Counted from the first letter of the stretch, positions 36,288 to 46,589 are shown. The stretch is 64,000 bases of DNA from Takakia lepidozioides (GCA_030704615.1 CM060733.1:35896001-35960000); one strand, 5' to 3'. Translations and numbers: made by a program. Notes: generated by a model from the sequence alone, not told the origin.

Positions 36288-36720
36288 CACTGGGAAAAAA
36301 AAAACCTTTTCTTGCCCTTTCTTTCATGGCAGCCCTTTCTTGCGACGCCAGGCCGTCGCATGGTGGCATGAAGGGCAAAAGGCCCCTGCGACGGCCGGGC
36401 GTCGCAAACTGCCCGGCTGCCCTATTCATGCAAAACAAAAAAACAAGTCACAGTTTGCGACCCCCGGCCTCATAAATCCATTCTTTCAGAACAAAAAAAC
36501 ATGTCGCAGTTGGTGATGGTTGGCCGTCGCCGTTGCGACCCCCCGGCCTCATAAATCCTAAAAAAAACGTCGTAGGTTACAACGCGTGGGGGTCGTAGGC
36601 AGCGACTGCAAGGCTTTCTAGGTTTAGGTTTAGGGTCTTTAGGGTTCTTAGTTTTTTTTTTTTTTTTTTTTCATATGGTACTGGGGTAGGGTGTTTGTTT
36701 TTCTTTAGGGTTTAGCTTGT
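36288..36720 (+). mobile_element. CACTA-B terminus (end iii), inverted and joined to gypsy pol
   Basis: CACTGGGAAAAAA starts at 36288, right after the gypsy codons for R-R-S. GCGACG-type subterminal repeats follow to about 36600, then TCATATGGTACTGGGGTAGG and GGGTGTTTGTTTTTCTTTA, which also follow end ii at about 25568-25605. In this orientation the element body lies to the right. Confidence 0.8.
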
Positions 36721-36998
36721 TGTTGTGACCTTCTTGTAGATTGTGACATTCATTTTGATAATCTCTTGATACCACATCTGTATGTGTTGCTCCAACATAT
36801 TCATTGCCTCTGCCTTCTTTCTTGAAAACCAGCCACAGCCATATTTGATCAATCATAGAATTAAACTACAATATGCATATACATGTACAATCAATCGAAG
36901 GGATGGGTCCAGTTCGGTGCGAGAATTGTTATGTAGCTTTGATTTTGTGTCTAATCAACTTGAACATCATCATCCGGAGCTTCTTCATCCTCATTAAG

Positions 36999-37404
36999 CT
37001 ACAAGTCTTCTTGGTCAGCGGAATCATCGTCATAAATGGCCCGGCCCTCAAAAGGCACCTCCGAATCATCCTCCACCTCGTTGTCAATGGCCGTGTCTTC
37101 GTCTCCTTCTCTAACATCCGTATCTTCTAGAGCTTCATTATATAGGGTCCAGGATGCATTGTCCGGGGCGTCATCATCTTCTTCTACCCCCTCTACCCAA
37201 CCTCCATCATCAGCATCATTATGACCAGTCTCTCCGTCCACCGCAATTGTCTCACCCCATGGAGATCCGAGACCATGATAGATACATCTTCCTCTTGGCT
37301 GAGTATGCACAACCACCTTCCAATTCCCCCCTCTTGTTTTGTCATCGGAGAAGAAAACTTACTCCAAGTCTGAAGGCCGTGAAAAAAATTCATCGGAGGG
37401 ACAA
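36999..37404 (-). pseudogene. TNP2 transposase C-terminal exon, inverted
   Basis: Read from 37404 downward: PSDEFFSRPSDLE, a stop or GTAAGT site at about 37359-37361, then VFFSDDKTRGGNWKVVVH, and an acidic tail ending DDDSADQEDL with a stop at 36999. This is the usual TNP2 C-terminus (the ...QAEQVFY...NWxVV region). It joins in frame to the NPTHR at 31697 once the gypsy insertion is removed. It is the reverse of the main transposase strand. Confidence 0.75.
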
Positions 37405-38114
37405 TGTCGCGGCCCTTTGCCTTGAGGGCAGGGGGTCGGGACACATGAGGGGCTGCCCCTGTGGTGGGGGCAGCGGCAGCGATAGGTATGGGGGGGCTGA
37501 AGCACCCTTGAGTGCCCAAGGCACTCAGGGAAGCGGAGGCGCTCACTAGGTGGAGCCCCGCACACCGGGTTGCGGTGGGGTGGGGGGCTCCACAAGGGGT
37601 GGTGGTAGCTTAGTGGGACTTAGTGGGGGTGGCATAGGACTCACCATGGGGGCGGAGACCTCGTGGTGGGAGTCGTGGGGAGTCTTGGGACTCATCACGG
37701 TCCATAGGGGCCGTGGTGAGCGGGCCAAGACTCACCGCGACTCACCACCGGAATCGAGGGTCTTCGTGGTGGTTCGCCATAAAATGGCATGGCTGGTTGT
37801 GAAACCCCCGCGGACAGCTACAGAAGTATATATAGGGAATAGTAACCCCGAAAACGGTGCAAGCCCATTGGTGACCAAAAACTAGTGAGTAAGTGAGCGA
37901 GCCGGAAAGCGACCAAAGAGTGGGGAGCTGTTCCGGACTGCCAACTACCAAAGGGAATTCCCGCTGGTTCCAAATCGGTGGAGGGTTCTTTGGGAGAACA
38001 AAGGGGGACCGTTATGCCCCGGTGAGCAGCCGAAGCTCCAAGTTGGCCCGGCGGCCAGGTTGGGAGTCATGCGCGCGCATCAAAGCGAGTAACTATGACT
38101 TGAGGTGGAGCTTC
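37405..38114 (+). repeat. gypsy LTR-b, inverted relative to LTR-a and clipped at its 3' end
   Basis: Begins TGTCGCGGCCC at 37405 and follows LTR-a base for base with scattered differences to GACTTGAGG near 38105. It lacks the last about 20 bases (the CGCGACA end). The TATA-like AGTATATATAGGGAA is at about 37827. Beyond 38115 the sequence is copia RNase H. Confidence 0.8.
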
Positions 38115-38117
38115 CGC

Positions 38118-38573
38118 CCGTGCAACGGCCAGGCGGCGACGCCAGATCTGGATATGTATTAATGCTCAATGGAGGGCCTGTTTCATGGGGTAGTCGCAAA
38201 CAAACTTGTACTGCTACCAGTACAATGGAAGCTGAATATATTGTCGCTCACCTTGCCTGCCAAGAGGTCATCTGGCTCCACCGTCTTTAGCATGACCTGC
38301 GTTATGTTCAAACCGGTCCTACTATCCTGTACAGGGATAATCAGGCTGCCATTCGCCTTGTCCGGAATCCATAAACGGACCAAGCATATTGATGTCAAAT
38401 TCCACAAGATTCGTGAGGCCGAGGCAACTGGGGAGATTCGCATCACATACATCAACACCACATACAATGTGGCTGATGTACTCACCAAGGCTCTCCCCCG
38501 TGACAAATTCTGCCAAATGAAGACTCTGCTTGGCCTTACCGACGTCGTCATCGGTCCATCAACCTCATCCTGA
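38118..38573 (+). pseudogene. copia RNase H, right-hand part of the split element
   Basis: [40 protein letters not shown], then a frame change near 38285, LYRDNQAAIRLVRNP, then another shift and RTKHIDVKFHKIREAEATG, NTTYNVADVLTKALPRDKF and a stop at 38573. These are the classic copia RNase H blocks. The frame changes mark decay. Confidence 0.9.
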
Positions 38574-38580
38574 GTGGGAG

Positions 38581-38860
38581 TGTAGTAGTAATATATCTAG
38601 GTTCTTATACGGTATGAGGTTAGTTGCTCTATACAGGTTCTTGGTATATACAGATTCTTGATATATACAATTTTTGATAAGTTAGGGAACGATTAGTTGT
38701 TACATGCAAGCATCCCTGCCAGGATGCATGAAAGCTTGGCAATGGTGTGACTACCTATATAGTTCAGTGGCAGAGTGCGTACAGATTCTGGAGTTGCAGT
38801 AAGTCAGTGTGTGAGGCAATCACGGAGGCTTTTGCTGTGTAGTGCAATCTGAAATCTACA
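38581..38860 (+). repeat. copia 3' LTR
   Basis: Starts TGTAGTAGTAATATATC directly after a purine-rich GAGTGGGAG and ends GAAATCTACA at 38860, giving TGTAG/CTACA inverted ends and a length of 280 bases. It contains short internal repeats of GTATATACAGATTCTTG type near 38645-38670. No partner 5' LTR was found near 9.6-9.9 kb. Confidence 0.6.
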
Positions 38861-40011
38861 ACTAATACATTCATTTTTATCATTCATGTGAGTCAATGTG
38901 CCTCTTGTGCGAGTGATTGCTTTGCTTAAATATAGACTATCCTTGGAGAAGCATTAAAGGTGTTCACACAACTGAGGATCTGACTTGGTACAGTGGTTTC
39001 TAGGAATGGTTACAGATCTATCTTACTGTGAAATGTCTCCTTGAGCACTGGAGGTGGAGAGAGTGACAGCTTGGACATCAGCTAATTGTAGATGCGTCTT
39101 AGGATCTTATCAAAGGATGTAGAAAAAGATTGGGTAGATAAGTCCCCATACTCATGAGCAGAATGTAGCGAAGTTGTAATGAGGTGAGAAGAACTACAAG
39201 ATAGTCTAAGTTACCCCTCACAAATGTCTGCAGCATGCAGGGTTTCTTGACTAAGGGGCCTGGCACAAGAGTGAAAACTCCGAAGCTGTAACATAGTTGC
39301 GTGGGTATTGGCAGTGATTGATCAAAAACGCTTCGTAGGGATTCTTGATTGGGGTTCAAAAGTAATGCAGCCAGATCCAATAAGGGAGGGATTTCCGAAT
39401 TAGCGTTGATGACCTACGATGTAATTAGGGACCACAACATTGATGAACATGACAAAACCATTGGTATCATGAGACCAAGCCAAGTGCACCCCTCCTCGTT
39501 GAGGGCTTTCCAATGGTACCAAGCACCAAGGCTGGGGCCTAGCGGTTTGGGACATCTCAAATCTACAAAACAAAACAATATAAACAACAAATGTCTTGCT
39601 TCATATAGTGATAACTATTGCGTCATATACCTTCGATGTGACATTCTTTGTCTCATATATAGTTGCTAGTTTATCGGGAACCCCATTAGCATTCTAGAAC
39701 TTATAATGAGATGCAAATGATTGTGTCTTAAGCTTGTAATGATACTAGCTTTTGCTTTGATCTTTTTCTTTTCTTTTTCTTTTAATTTTTTTTTTAAATT
39801 TATTAAGAACAGAGGCTGTGGCCCTAGAATTTATTAAAGGAGCATAATGAGATATAAGAGGAAAACATAACCTCTTAGGGGGCGTGAGATCTTTTCTATC
39901 CTATACAGTCTGCCTTGGATAAATGTTACCTCTATAAACATTAAACTACCATAAATGTTAAGAAATTTTTACTCCCCTACTTGTGCACACTGGCAAATGT
40001 TAAGTGTTGCA
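38861..40011. other. Gene-free stretch
   Basis: No coding family, RNA gene or clear repeat recognised. Confidence 0.4.
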
Positions 40012-40250
40012 CATCGGCTGGTAGCTCAGCTAGTAATTGCATGGTGTGTCGCCCTGGGGATTCGGGGTTCAAACCCGCTGCCCTCCCCGTGTGTAGGATT
40101 GTTCGCGACGGTATGTCTGGGCGTTGATTGTCCTGTAGGCCTCATGGCCCATAAATGAAAAGGGGTTAATCCCCTTCCCCCCCCCCCCCCTTTTTTTCCT
40201 GAAGGGCTTGAATTGTGGGCTGTCGCTCCCAGGTTCCATTTAAAATTAAA
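40012..40250 (+). mobile_element. SINE family 2, copy 1 (tRNA-derived head)
   Basis: Opens CACATCGGCTGGTAGCTCAGCTAG, holding a polymerase III A box (TAGCTCAGCTAG), then a B box (GGTTCAAACCC) about 35 bases on. The tRNA-unrelated body ends GGGCTGTCGCTCCCAGGTTCC followed by AT-rich DNA. It matches 45131-45345 along its whole length. A run of 14 C sits at 40177-40190. Confidence 0.75.
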
Positions 40251-40872
40251 ATTAAAATATTATTTGTTAACGATTGTTTACTCCCCTCTTTTGTTAATTT
40301 GCCCTCCATAAATGGTAAGTGTACCATAAAGGCTTCACCTAAGAGGAGAAAGTAGTATAAGTTCCAACTAGATTATGAGATTCCATCTTAAAACATAACC
40401 AATCAGAAGACCAGAAAGTAAGTGGGAGGAGTAATACTAAAGTGAATAGATGAAGCAAGTGTATATACAACATTTTGAGACTTGATATGGAGGTTAATTC
40501 TGAGATACAACGAATGCATGTTCAACATTTTGAGACTTGACATGCAGGATGTTTCGGAGAGACGAGATCACATAAGTTATGTGGTAGTTGTACCTGCGTT
40601 AGCTATTTTGCAAGTAGATGGTATCGATTGGTCTTTTAGTGATGTAGTTAAAATATTCTTGAAGTACCTATGCAGTTTTCTTTTTGGTTGTGATAGGTAG
40701 GTCCACCCACATATGGTTAGATAGATGTGTTGTACTAATAAGTTAGATATTAGGTGATTAATAAAGATGAAAGACAACTCACAAACAACTTAGAGAGAAT
40801 ATAATATATTACACTTTATTTCATAAGTGTTACTTTCATAATTTATTTGTTAAATGTCACATTCTGTAAATG
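40251..40872. other. AT-rich gene-free stretch
   Basis: Contains a short duplicated phrase (AACATTTTGAGACTTGA near 40468 and 40519). Nothing else seen. Confidence 0.4.
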
Positions 40873-40876
40873 TTAA

Positions 40877-41700
40877 CCCTTAAGTTCCCAAGCGACCTGA
40901 ATCGGGTCACTTTGAATTTGCAGGGTCGACCTAATTTTTGCAGATCTAATCTGATGGGGCCCACTCCTGAACCTTTGATGACAAGGGATTTGTCTCGAGT
41001 ATGATGCAAAAAACAAAACTTAAAAAAAACAAAAGCTACGACCTACAAAAAATATCTTAGATCTCTCATTTACGTTTCGGGGCCTGAAAAGGGCTTGTTG
41101 ACCGCTGACGTGGCAGTAAACAAGCCCAAAACAGATTGCACTCCAAAGGCCATTTTTGGCAGAAAATTAGCAATTTTGGAAAAAGCACTTCACCATGTGG
41201 TGTGTGAGCATTACATACACACATCCACCATTGGCTTTTAAAAAATTTGTAAAAAAAAAATCACTTCATTTGGAGGCACATTTTCTCTTGTCAATTTTGA
41301 GATTTCAACCCCCATGTAATTGCATGCATAGCAACCATAGGTGAAAAAATCAGTTGGACCTGCAATTTAGTGGGGTCATAGCCACTCCACTATTGATTTG
41401 GAAATGGTGGGTCTTGGGGCAAGCAAAATTGGATAAAGCTGGGTTTTGATTTGGTCAAACCAATTTCTTTCTCACTTTTTTTTTGGGACCTGATATTTGA
41501 GGTCCGGGCCAACACTATAATCTCACAATTTCCACGGTGGACTTGGCTCATTTTTTGGTATGTCATGCATAAATGAGCTGGGCCCATTGCTATAAGGCTG
41601 GAATGTCTGGATAATTTTTGGTAGGTTTCTAGGGGCAATTTACTGCAGTTGGGTACCCAAAATTGGTTAAATGTCAAAAAAGGGCTTGGGAACTTGAGGG
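40877..41700. mobile_element. TTAA-flanked inverted-repeat element 1
   Basis: Bounded by TTAA at 40873-40876 and 41701-41704. The ends are CCCTTAAGTTCCCAAGC and, inverted, CCCTCAAGTTCCCAAGC (16 of 17 identical). Inside the left end is the palindromic GACCTGAATCGGGTC. No transposase frame. A TTAA target and CCC-starting ends are the hallmark of piggyBac-type elements, so this may be a non-autonomous member. Confidence 0.75.
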
Positions 41701-41964
41701 TTAATGTGTTACAACTAACCCCTTCATAAACTATTAATGTGTTAACCTTGTCTAAATGTTATTTTTTTCCTACTCTCGATTGTTAACATTTATCTAGGGC
41801 AGACTGTATAGCTTGGTCAACAACAGTGTCTCGTCTTGGGATTGATTCATCAATTACTCCCCATAAATCTTTGTCTAGAGAGAACATCTCCATTCTAAAC
41901 TTCCAAGTTTGATAGTTAGCTCGATTATACCCATCTTCCACTCTCACATCTAATGTATTGTTAA

Positions 41965-42473
41965 CCCCTAAGGGCATGCAGGGCAAGTTTGACAATTTCC
42001 ATAAATGTGACCCCTACGCAGAAAAATCCTTATAAATTGTTGAAAACTTAGAATTGTAAAATTTTGACCGCATATTAGGTGCATACCTACCTGTTATAAG
42101 TGGGGCCAATTCGACCTAAATCCACAAAACACCACTGTTGAATGTGGGGACCAAAATTACCTTTTGTTTTTATGCCGGTGAAAATTGGCTGACGGGATGA
42201 ATCCCAAATGCCTTCACCTTGGTGGGTCCTTCCACCCAACCCAAGAAGAAATTTGAAAATTGGACAAAATTTGGGGTGTTGACATTTGGTCAAACACTAG
42301 TGGGTCAATTTGCAAAATTGGGTGTGCTTTGGAAATGAGCCTGGGAGGGCTGGCAACCGCCGACCCCGCTGAGAGTCGCCAACCCCCCACTGCTTCGACC
42401 GACGATCTTGCCCTAAACCTAAGATCTGGCCAATTCCTCTCACACTGTCTTGCTGACGTGGAGCGCCTTCTCA

Positions 42474-42514
<41 letters not shown>

Positions 42515-42589
42515 GTTAAGATCTCGATCATGTACACCTGTCGTAACATGGCTGGAGGCCCGTTTTCGGGCCGCGTGGGCGCTTAGGGG
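41965..42589. mobile_element. TTAA-flanked inverted-repeat element 2
   Basis: Bounded by TTAA at 41961-41964 and 42590-42593, with ends CCCCTAAGGGC and, inverted, CCCCTAAGCGCCC (first eight bases identical). It contains a (TA)n tract at 42475-42511 and no useful frame. Confidence 0.6.
42475..42511. repeat. (TA)n microsatellite
   Basis: Uninterrupted alternating TA of about 36 bases inside TTAA element 2. Confidence 0.9.
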
Positions 42590-42593
42590 TTAA

Positions 42594-43160
42594 TACACAT
42601 TTGAGCAGAATTGCTAGAAGTCGACATTATAGCCATGATCAAGTTCTCTGGACTCACCTAGACTAGACGGGCTCTAATAGCATGTTAGAATTGATAGCAA
42701 AAAAAAGATAACATTAAGCTCTTCACCCAACCATAAATAACTATTATACGTGATGATCAACTAGTAGCTTCATCTCGAGCTTCTACATACATGAAGGTTT
42801 TACAACATTTAGATCTCTATGTTTTATGTAGTCATTTCTAGTCACTTCCACTTCCTACAATGATGTCCATTTACCTTCCAACCATTCACTTTCTGACGGT
42901 GAGTTGAATTAGTCATTTACTTTTCTAGAAGTTTCAGATATGTTTAACTACTTCCAATATTGACAACACTACATATCTATTTTGTCTTGGAGATTGCACA
43001 CTTTTCATGCTCATAATGTTTAAAACTCTACCTTTGTGTATGTTTATTGTTGGCTCCTCTTTATTCTAAAGAGGAGACTACGCAACGTCAGTGTCAAAAA
43101 TCGCTAAGCCTCTGTTGTGCCTTCCCCAGGTGTCACCTCAGCTTCTTTGTTGGAAACTAC
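42594..43160. other. Gene-free stretch
   Basis: AT-rich, no recognised feature. Confidence 0.4.
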
Positions 43161-43772
43161 CACTGTTGGACTGGTATACCTGGTTGAACCTAGGTATGGA
43201 ATACAGGTATGAATATATATATTGAAGAACATACCAGTCAGGTATGAAAGAACCAGTGTACCCATGTGATACACATACTGGGGGAGTATGGCTTTGGGAT
43301 TCCCCCCATACCATACCAGTCTGGGTATATGGAGGAATAGCATGGTCCCGATACCAATATTGCCGTGAGTTCATGGCGAATGGAGGTAGGTATGAGTATA
43401 TGTTATTGCAACTAGTTATACCCTGTACTACAATGTGGTTAATTCAAGGCTCCATGTTGCAATTTAGACTTCATTTGCTGTTTTATGTTACTTTGGGTTA
43501 CCTTTGCCTAGTGTTTCACGTCTTGGATTAAAATTAGCTATGTGCTAAATGACATTTATTTCTATGTATGGTGAGCTGTAGAAATACCATACCAGTGCTC
43601 ATACCCCCCCCCCCCCCCCCCCATTATCACTACAGAGAAAGGGAAATACCAATACCATACTCATATACAGCCCAAAGTACAACTACTCATACCAGATTCA
43701 TACCCAAGTTGCTCATATTAGTATAGATACCTATACCAGCCTGGTATGAAATGGACATACCAGTACAACACT
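43161..43772. repeat. GGTAT/ATACC word-repeat element, copy D
   Basis: Ends are CACTGTTGGACTGGTAT and, inverted, AGTGTTGTACTGGTATG (about 14 of 17 matching). Roughly twenty GGTAT or ATACC words, many as CTGGTATG or CATACCAG, crowd both flanks of a quieter centre (43440-43560). A run of 19 C is at 43604-43622. No coding frame. Confidence 0.6.
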
Positions 43773-44750
43773 CCAAACTACTTCTTGTGTAGGTAACACC
43801 TCCCTTAGGTAACATCTCTCTTATTGAACGTTTCTGAAGAATAATTTGATGATTTTCTCAAGTTTATTATGGATGAAAGTAGAGTATACTGTTCACAAAG
43901 AGGAGCCGCCATACGCCACTAGCCGCTTGTTATGATAATTTCTTTTAAGGATAACAATACATACGCTTCATACTTTCCATTTTGTATACTGGAGGCCTAG
44001 AGGCATTAGAGACCGTCGCATTGGAGGCCATCGCTGATGTAATCAAGATGCAACTTCCTTTTGTCACACAAACTTATACACCCTGTAGTTCTTTCCACAA
44101 CACCTGCTAAAGCTTCTTCTTCTGTCATCCCTCCTTTCCACACTTGCTAATGCTTCTTCTTCTCTCATCCCCGGAAGAGCTCTTCCCTGCCCCCGCCATC
44201 GCTACGAAAAGCAGGTGGTGTTGCCCATAATTGCTTATCCATAATTTCTCATCCATCCATAATTGGGCTACATGCGCAGCAAGGGAGCACTTGGAAAGCG
44301 TTGATTTTGACTTTAGATACAAATCACTATGGCCGCCTGACCATCAAGACTGCTCGCGCTTGGCCCCCCACACTTTGTCTTGGCCTACGTAAGCAGCCCA
44401 TCGTGTAGCTTCTCCCTATACTACTTTTTTGTATATCACAGCCAGTGCGGTTTGGTGCAGTTTCTCAAACCTAAATTAAAATGAGTAAAACATGCGGGAT
44501 TAGGTCGGGTTTAGACTGCGCCGAAACGCGCAGCTAAAATGCGATGGTGGTCAATGATTGGACAAATTTCAGGTTTTGGCCGGTGGATAGTTTAGCCATG
44601 GCCGATCAATGAAAAACTCCCAATCTAGGTGGCACTGCTGGATGCATATGTGCACTTTTGAGCGGCCAAAAGTGAGAACAAGCTTTTAGCTCATCCCAAG
44701 AATGGTCAAGCGGCCAAAAGGTTTCGCCGACGTTTTGCCAAGTGGTTACC
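43773..44750. other. Gene-free stretch
   Basis: A short internal duplication (CTTGCTAATGCTTCTTCTTCT-like, near 44105 and 44142) is the only structure seen. Confidence 0.4.
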
Positions 44751-44985
44751 AGTGTTGTGCGGGTATATTGATTTCAATATACCCTTAGGGTATAAGCAAG
44801 TTATTTTTGTCAAATCATTTACCCTCCGGGTATGGATAAATTGAAATCTCAAAAAATTATTTACCCTCCAGGTATAGGTAAATTAACTTTTCAGATTTCT
44901 ATATAACCCCCGGGTATGGATATGTATGCCAAAATATACCCTGAGGGTATGAATAGTTTCCGGGTATGGATAGGTATTTCCATTA
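44751..44985 (+). repeat. GGGTA/TACCC word-repeat element, copy A
   Basis: Starts AGTGTTGTGCGGGTA and continues with alternating TACCCT and GGGTAT words (for example TTACCCTCCGGGTATGG, GAGGGTATGAATAG, CCGGGTATGGATAGG). The start is shared exactly with copy B, in reverse, at 2111-2125. The right end is not sharply defined. Confidence 0.55.
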
Positions 44986-45130
44986 ATGTATAATTTAATG
45001 GTTTTAAAGAATATATGATGTTCTTCAATATGTACAAAACACAAAAAAAAGAAAATTGGTAAGATATTGCATAATATTTTGGTGTTAATTTCCAATGCAA
45101 GATGGAGGAGGTTTGAGATTTAAAAAAAAA

Positions 45131-45345
45131 GCACATCGGCTGGTAAGTGCACACTGTGTCACTCAGGTGTTTCGGGGTTCGAACCCGCTGCCCTGCCCCG
45201 TGTGTGGGATTGTTCGTGTGACGATATGTCTGGTCGTTGATCGTCCCGTAGGTCTCATGGCCCATACATGAAAGGGGGTTAATCTTTCCCCCTCCTCAAG
45301 GGCCTGAATTGTGGGCTGTCGCTCCCATATTTCCTTAAATAAATA
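45131..45345 (+). mobile_element. SINE family 2, copy 2
   Basis: Shares with 40012-40250 the opening GCACATCGGCTGGTAA, the B box GGTTCGAACCC, CCCGTGTGTGGGATTGTTCG, CTCATGGCCCATACATGAAA and GAATTGTGGGCTGTCGCTCC. The A box is partly deleted. It ends in an A-rich AAATAAATAAAAA tail. Confidence 0.75.
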
Positions 45346-45446
45346 AAAACCCCTCAAGGACCTAAATTGTGGGCTGTCAAGTTTCCTTTTATGTATATAT
45401 ATATGCGAGATCTAAAGAGGTATTGTTTGGGTTATATGACATTTAA

Positions 45447-46459
45447 CCCCTAAACGACGAGCCGACCCGAATCGGGTATGCCCAATTTTTCATCCATCTG
45501 TAGCATGCATGGATGAAGACCGATGAACGAGCGGCTTGAACAAAAAATGTAGCGCGGAACGAGCTGCACACGCAGGTCTTTATGGCGCCCCCAACAGAGA
45601 AAAACTCCGCCGTCAGTAATTTTTTGAAGTTTGGAAATTGCAGGATTTTGGGTGGAGGGGGGGGGGGGGGGGGGGCAAGTTGACCGTCGACGTGGCAGGT
45701 GGTAGCGGCCACGCGGGTGGGATTTGGGTAATGCAGGGGGTGGAGTCGGGGGCTTGTGAGGCCCTCCCCAAAACGCTGACGAACATGGGGACGGCTCGAA
45801 TGAGCTGGCCCTGCCAAATAATGGGAAACCTCGACATGGCCCGGAAAACGTCACCAGATTCAGGCGAAATTCCGGCCACCGATTGCCTGACCTAGAGGAG
45901 GCCAGACACAAAATCCCACATCCCAAATGCAATTTAGGGAATTTTTGGGAAATTCTTGGGCAGGCTTGTGTAGTTCTTGGCCTATGAGGGACTGACCGTT
46001 GGAATTCCCAAATGAAGGAGAATTTGGGGTCCCAATGGGGCCTATATCATTTCCTTTGCAAATTCTCTTTTTGGACCCCCATTCCAATCACATACAAAGC
46101 ACCCCCCCTTTCATTTTGACAGATTGGGGTGAAATTTGATGTGAGGGTTTGGGATTGTGCACTTCAACGGAATATAGCACTTTTTCTCCCAAGAAAATTT
46201 GGGATCATGGATAATTTGCTTGGTCAAACATGAACTTTTGCTTTGTTTTTTCCATTTTCAAAAAAGTGCACCGTCTTCAAATGTTATAATCTCCCAAACT
46301 ACACAGTGGAATCTCCCTAAATTTGGGGGGCTTGTGCATCTTGTAGGTAGGAAGCAGTTTGTACGGTTCATCCACGTGGATGAACGTTGGTGGGCAGGTA
46401 GCCGCTGACGTGTGAGGGTGGGTCCCGGAATTGTCAAAAACACCTCTCGTCTTTAGGGG
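45447..46459. mobile_element. TTAA-flanked inverted-repeat element 3
   Basis: Bounded by TTAA at 45443-45446 and 46460-46463. Ends are CCCCTAAACGACGAG and, inverted, CCCCTAAAGACGAG (one base gap). CGACCCGAATCGGGT follows the left end, matching the palindrome of element 1. A run of 19 G lies at 45657-45675. Internal frames on the minus strand show no family. Confidence 0.7.
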
Positions 46460-46589
46460 TTAAGGAATGATATATATGTAACATTTGTTTTAGCTGTGAT
46501 TGGAGCTTTCTTATAGCTCAAGGCTCCCCAACAACACAACAAAAAGAGAAAAGACTTAGCACATAAAGGCTATGAAGGCACGTAAAGGC

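Larger units (their letters stand above)
25252..37404 (+). mobile_element. CACTA-B transposon, split by gypsy and partly inverted
   Basis: Left terminus CACTTAGGGAAAAAAAAGG at 25252 with GCGACG subterminal repeats to about 25520. The gene content on the plus strand is an N-terminal exon set, a SET-like domain and the TNP2 transposase to 31697. The last transposase exon and the other terminus (CACTGGGAAAAAA at 36288) lie inverted at 36288-37404. Both termini share the same inner sequence (CATATGGTACTGG, GGGTGTTTGTTTTTCTTTA), which supports one element or at least one family. A gypsy element occupies the middle. Confidence 0.7.
9990..38860 (+). mobile_element. Ty1/copia retrotransposon, decayed and split by nested insertions
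   Basis: The left part (9990-13123) runs gag, protease, integrase and most of reverse transcriptase. The right part (from about 38118) resumes in RNase H and is followed by an LTR. The order of domains (integrase before reverse transcriptase) is that of copia. About 190 codons between the end of reverse transcriptase and the start of RNase H are absent, so the insertion came with, or was followed by, a deletion at the right border. No clear 5' LTR or Met-tRNA primer site could be found before 9990. Confidence 0.85.

Noticed and set aside
37550-38162. Gly- and Arg-rich plus-strand frames, repeated on the minus strand near 31.6-32.3 kb
   Set aside because: They are translations of the two LTR copies.
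40012-40090. Possible functional tRNA gene
   Set aside because: The A and B boxes are present, but the sequence does not close into a full acceptor stem and it is a repeated SINE head. The same applies to 61990-62060.
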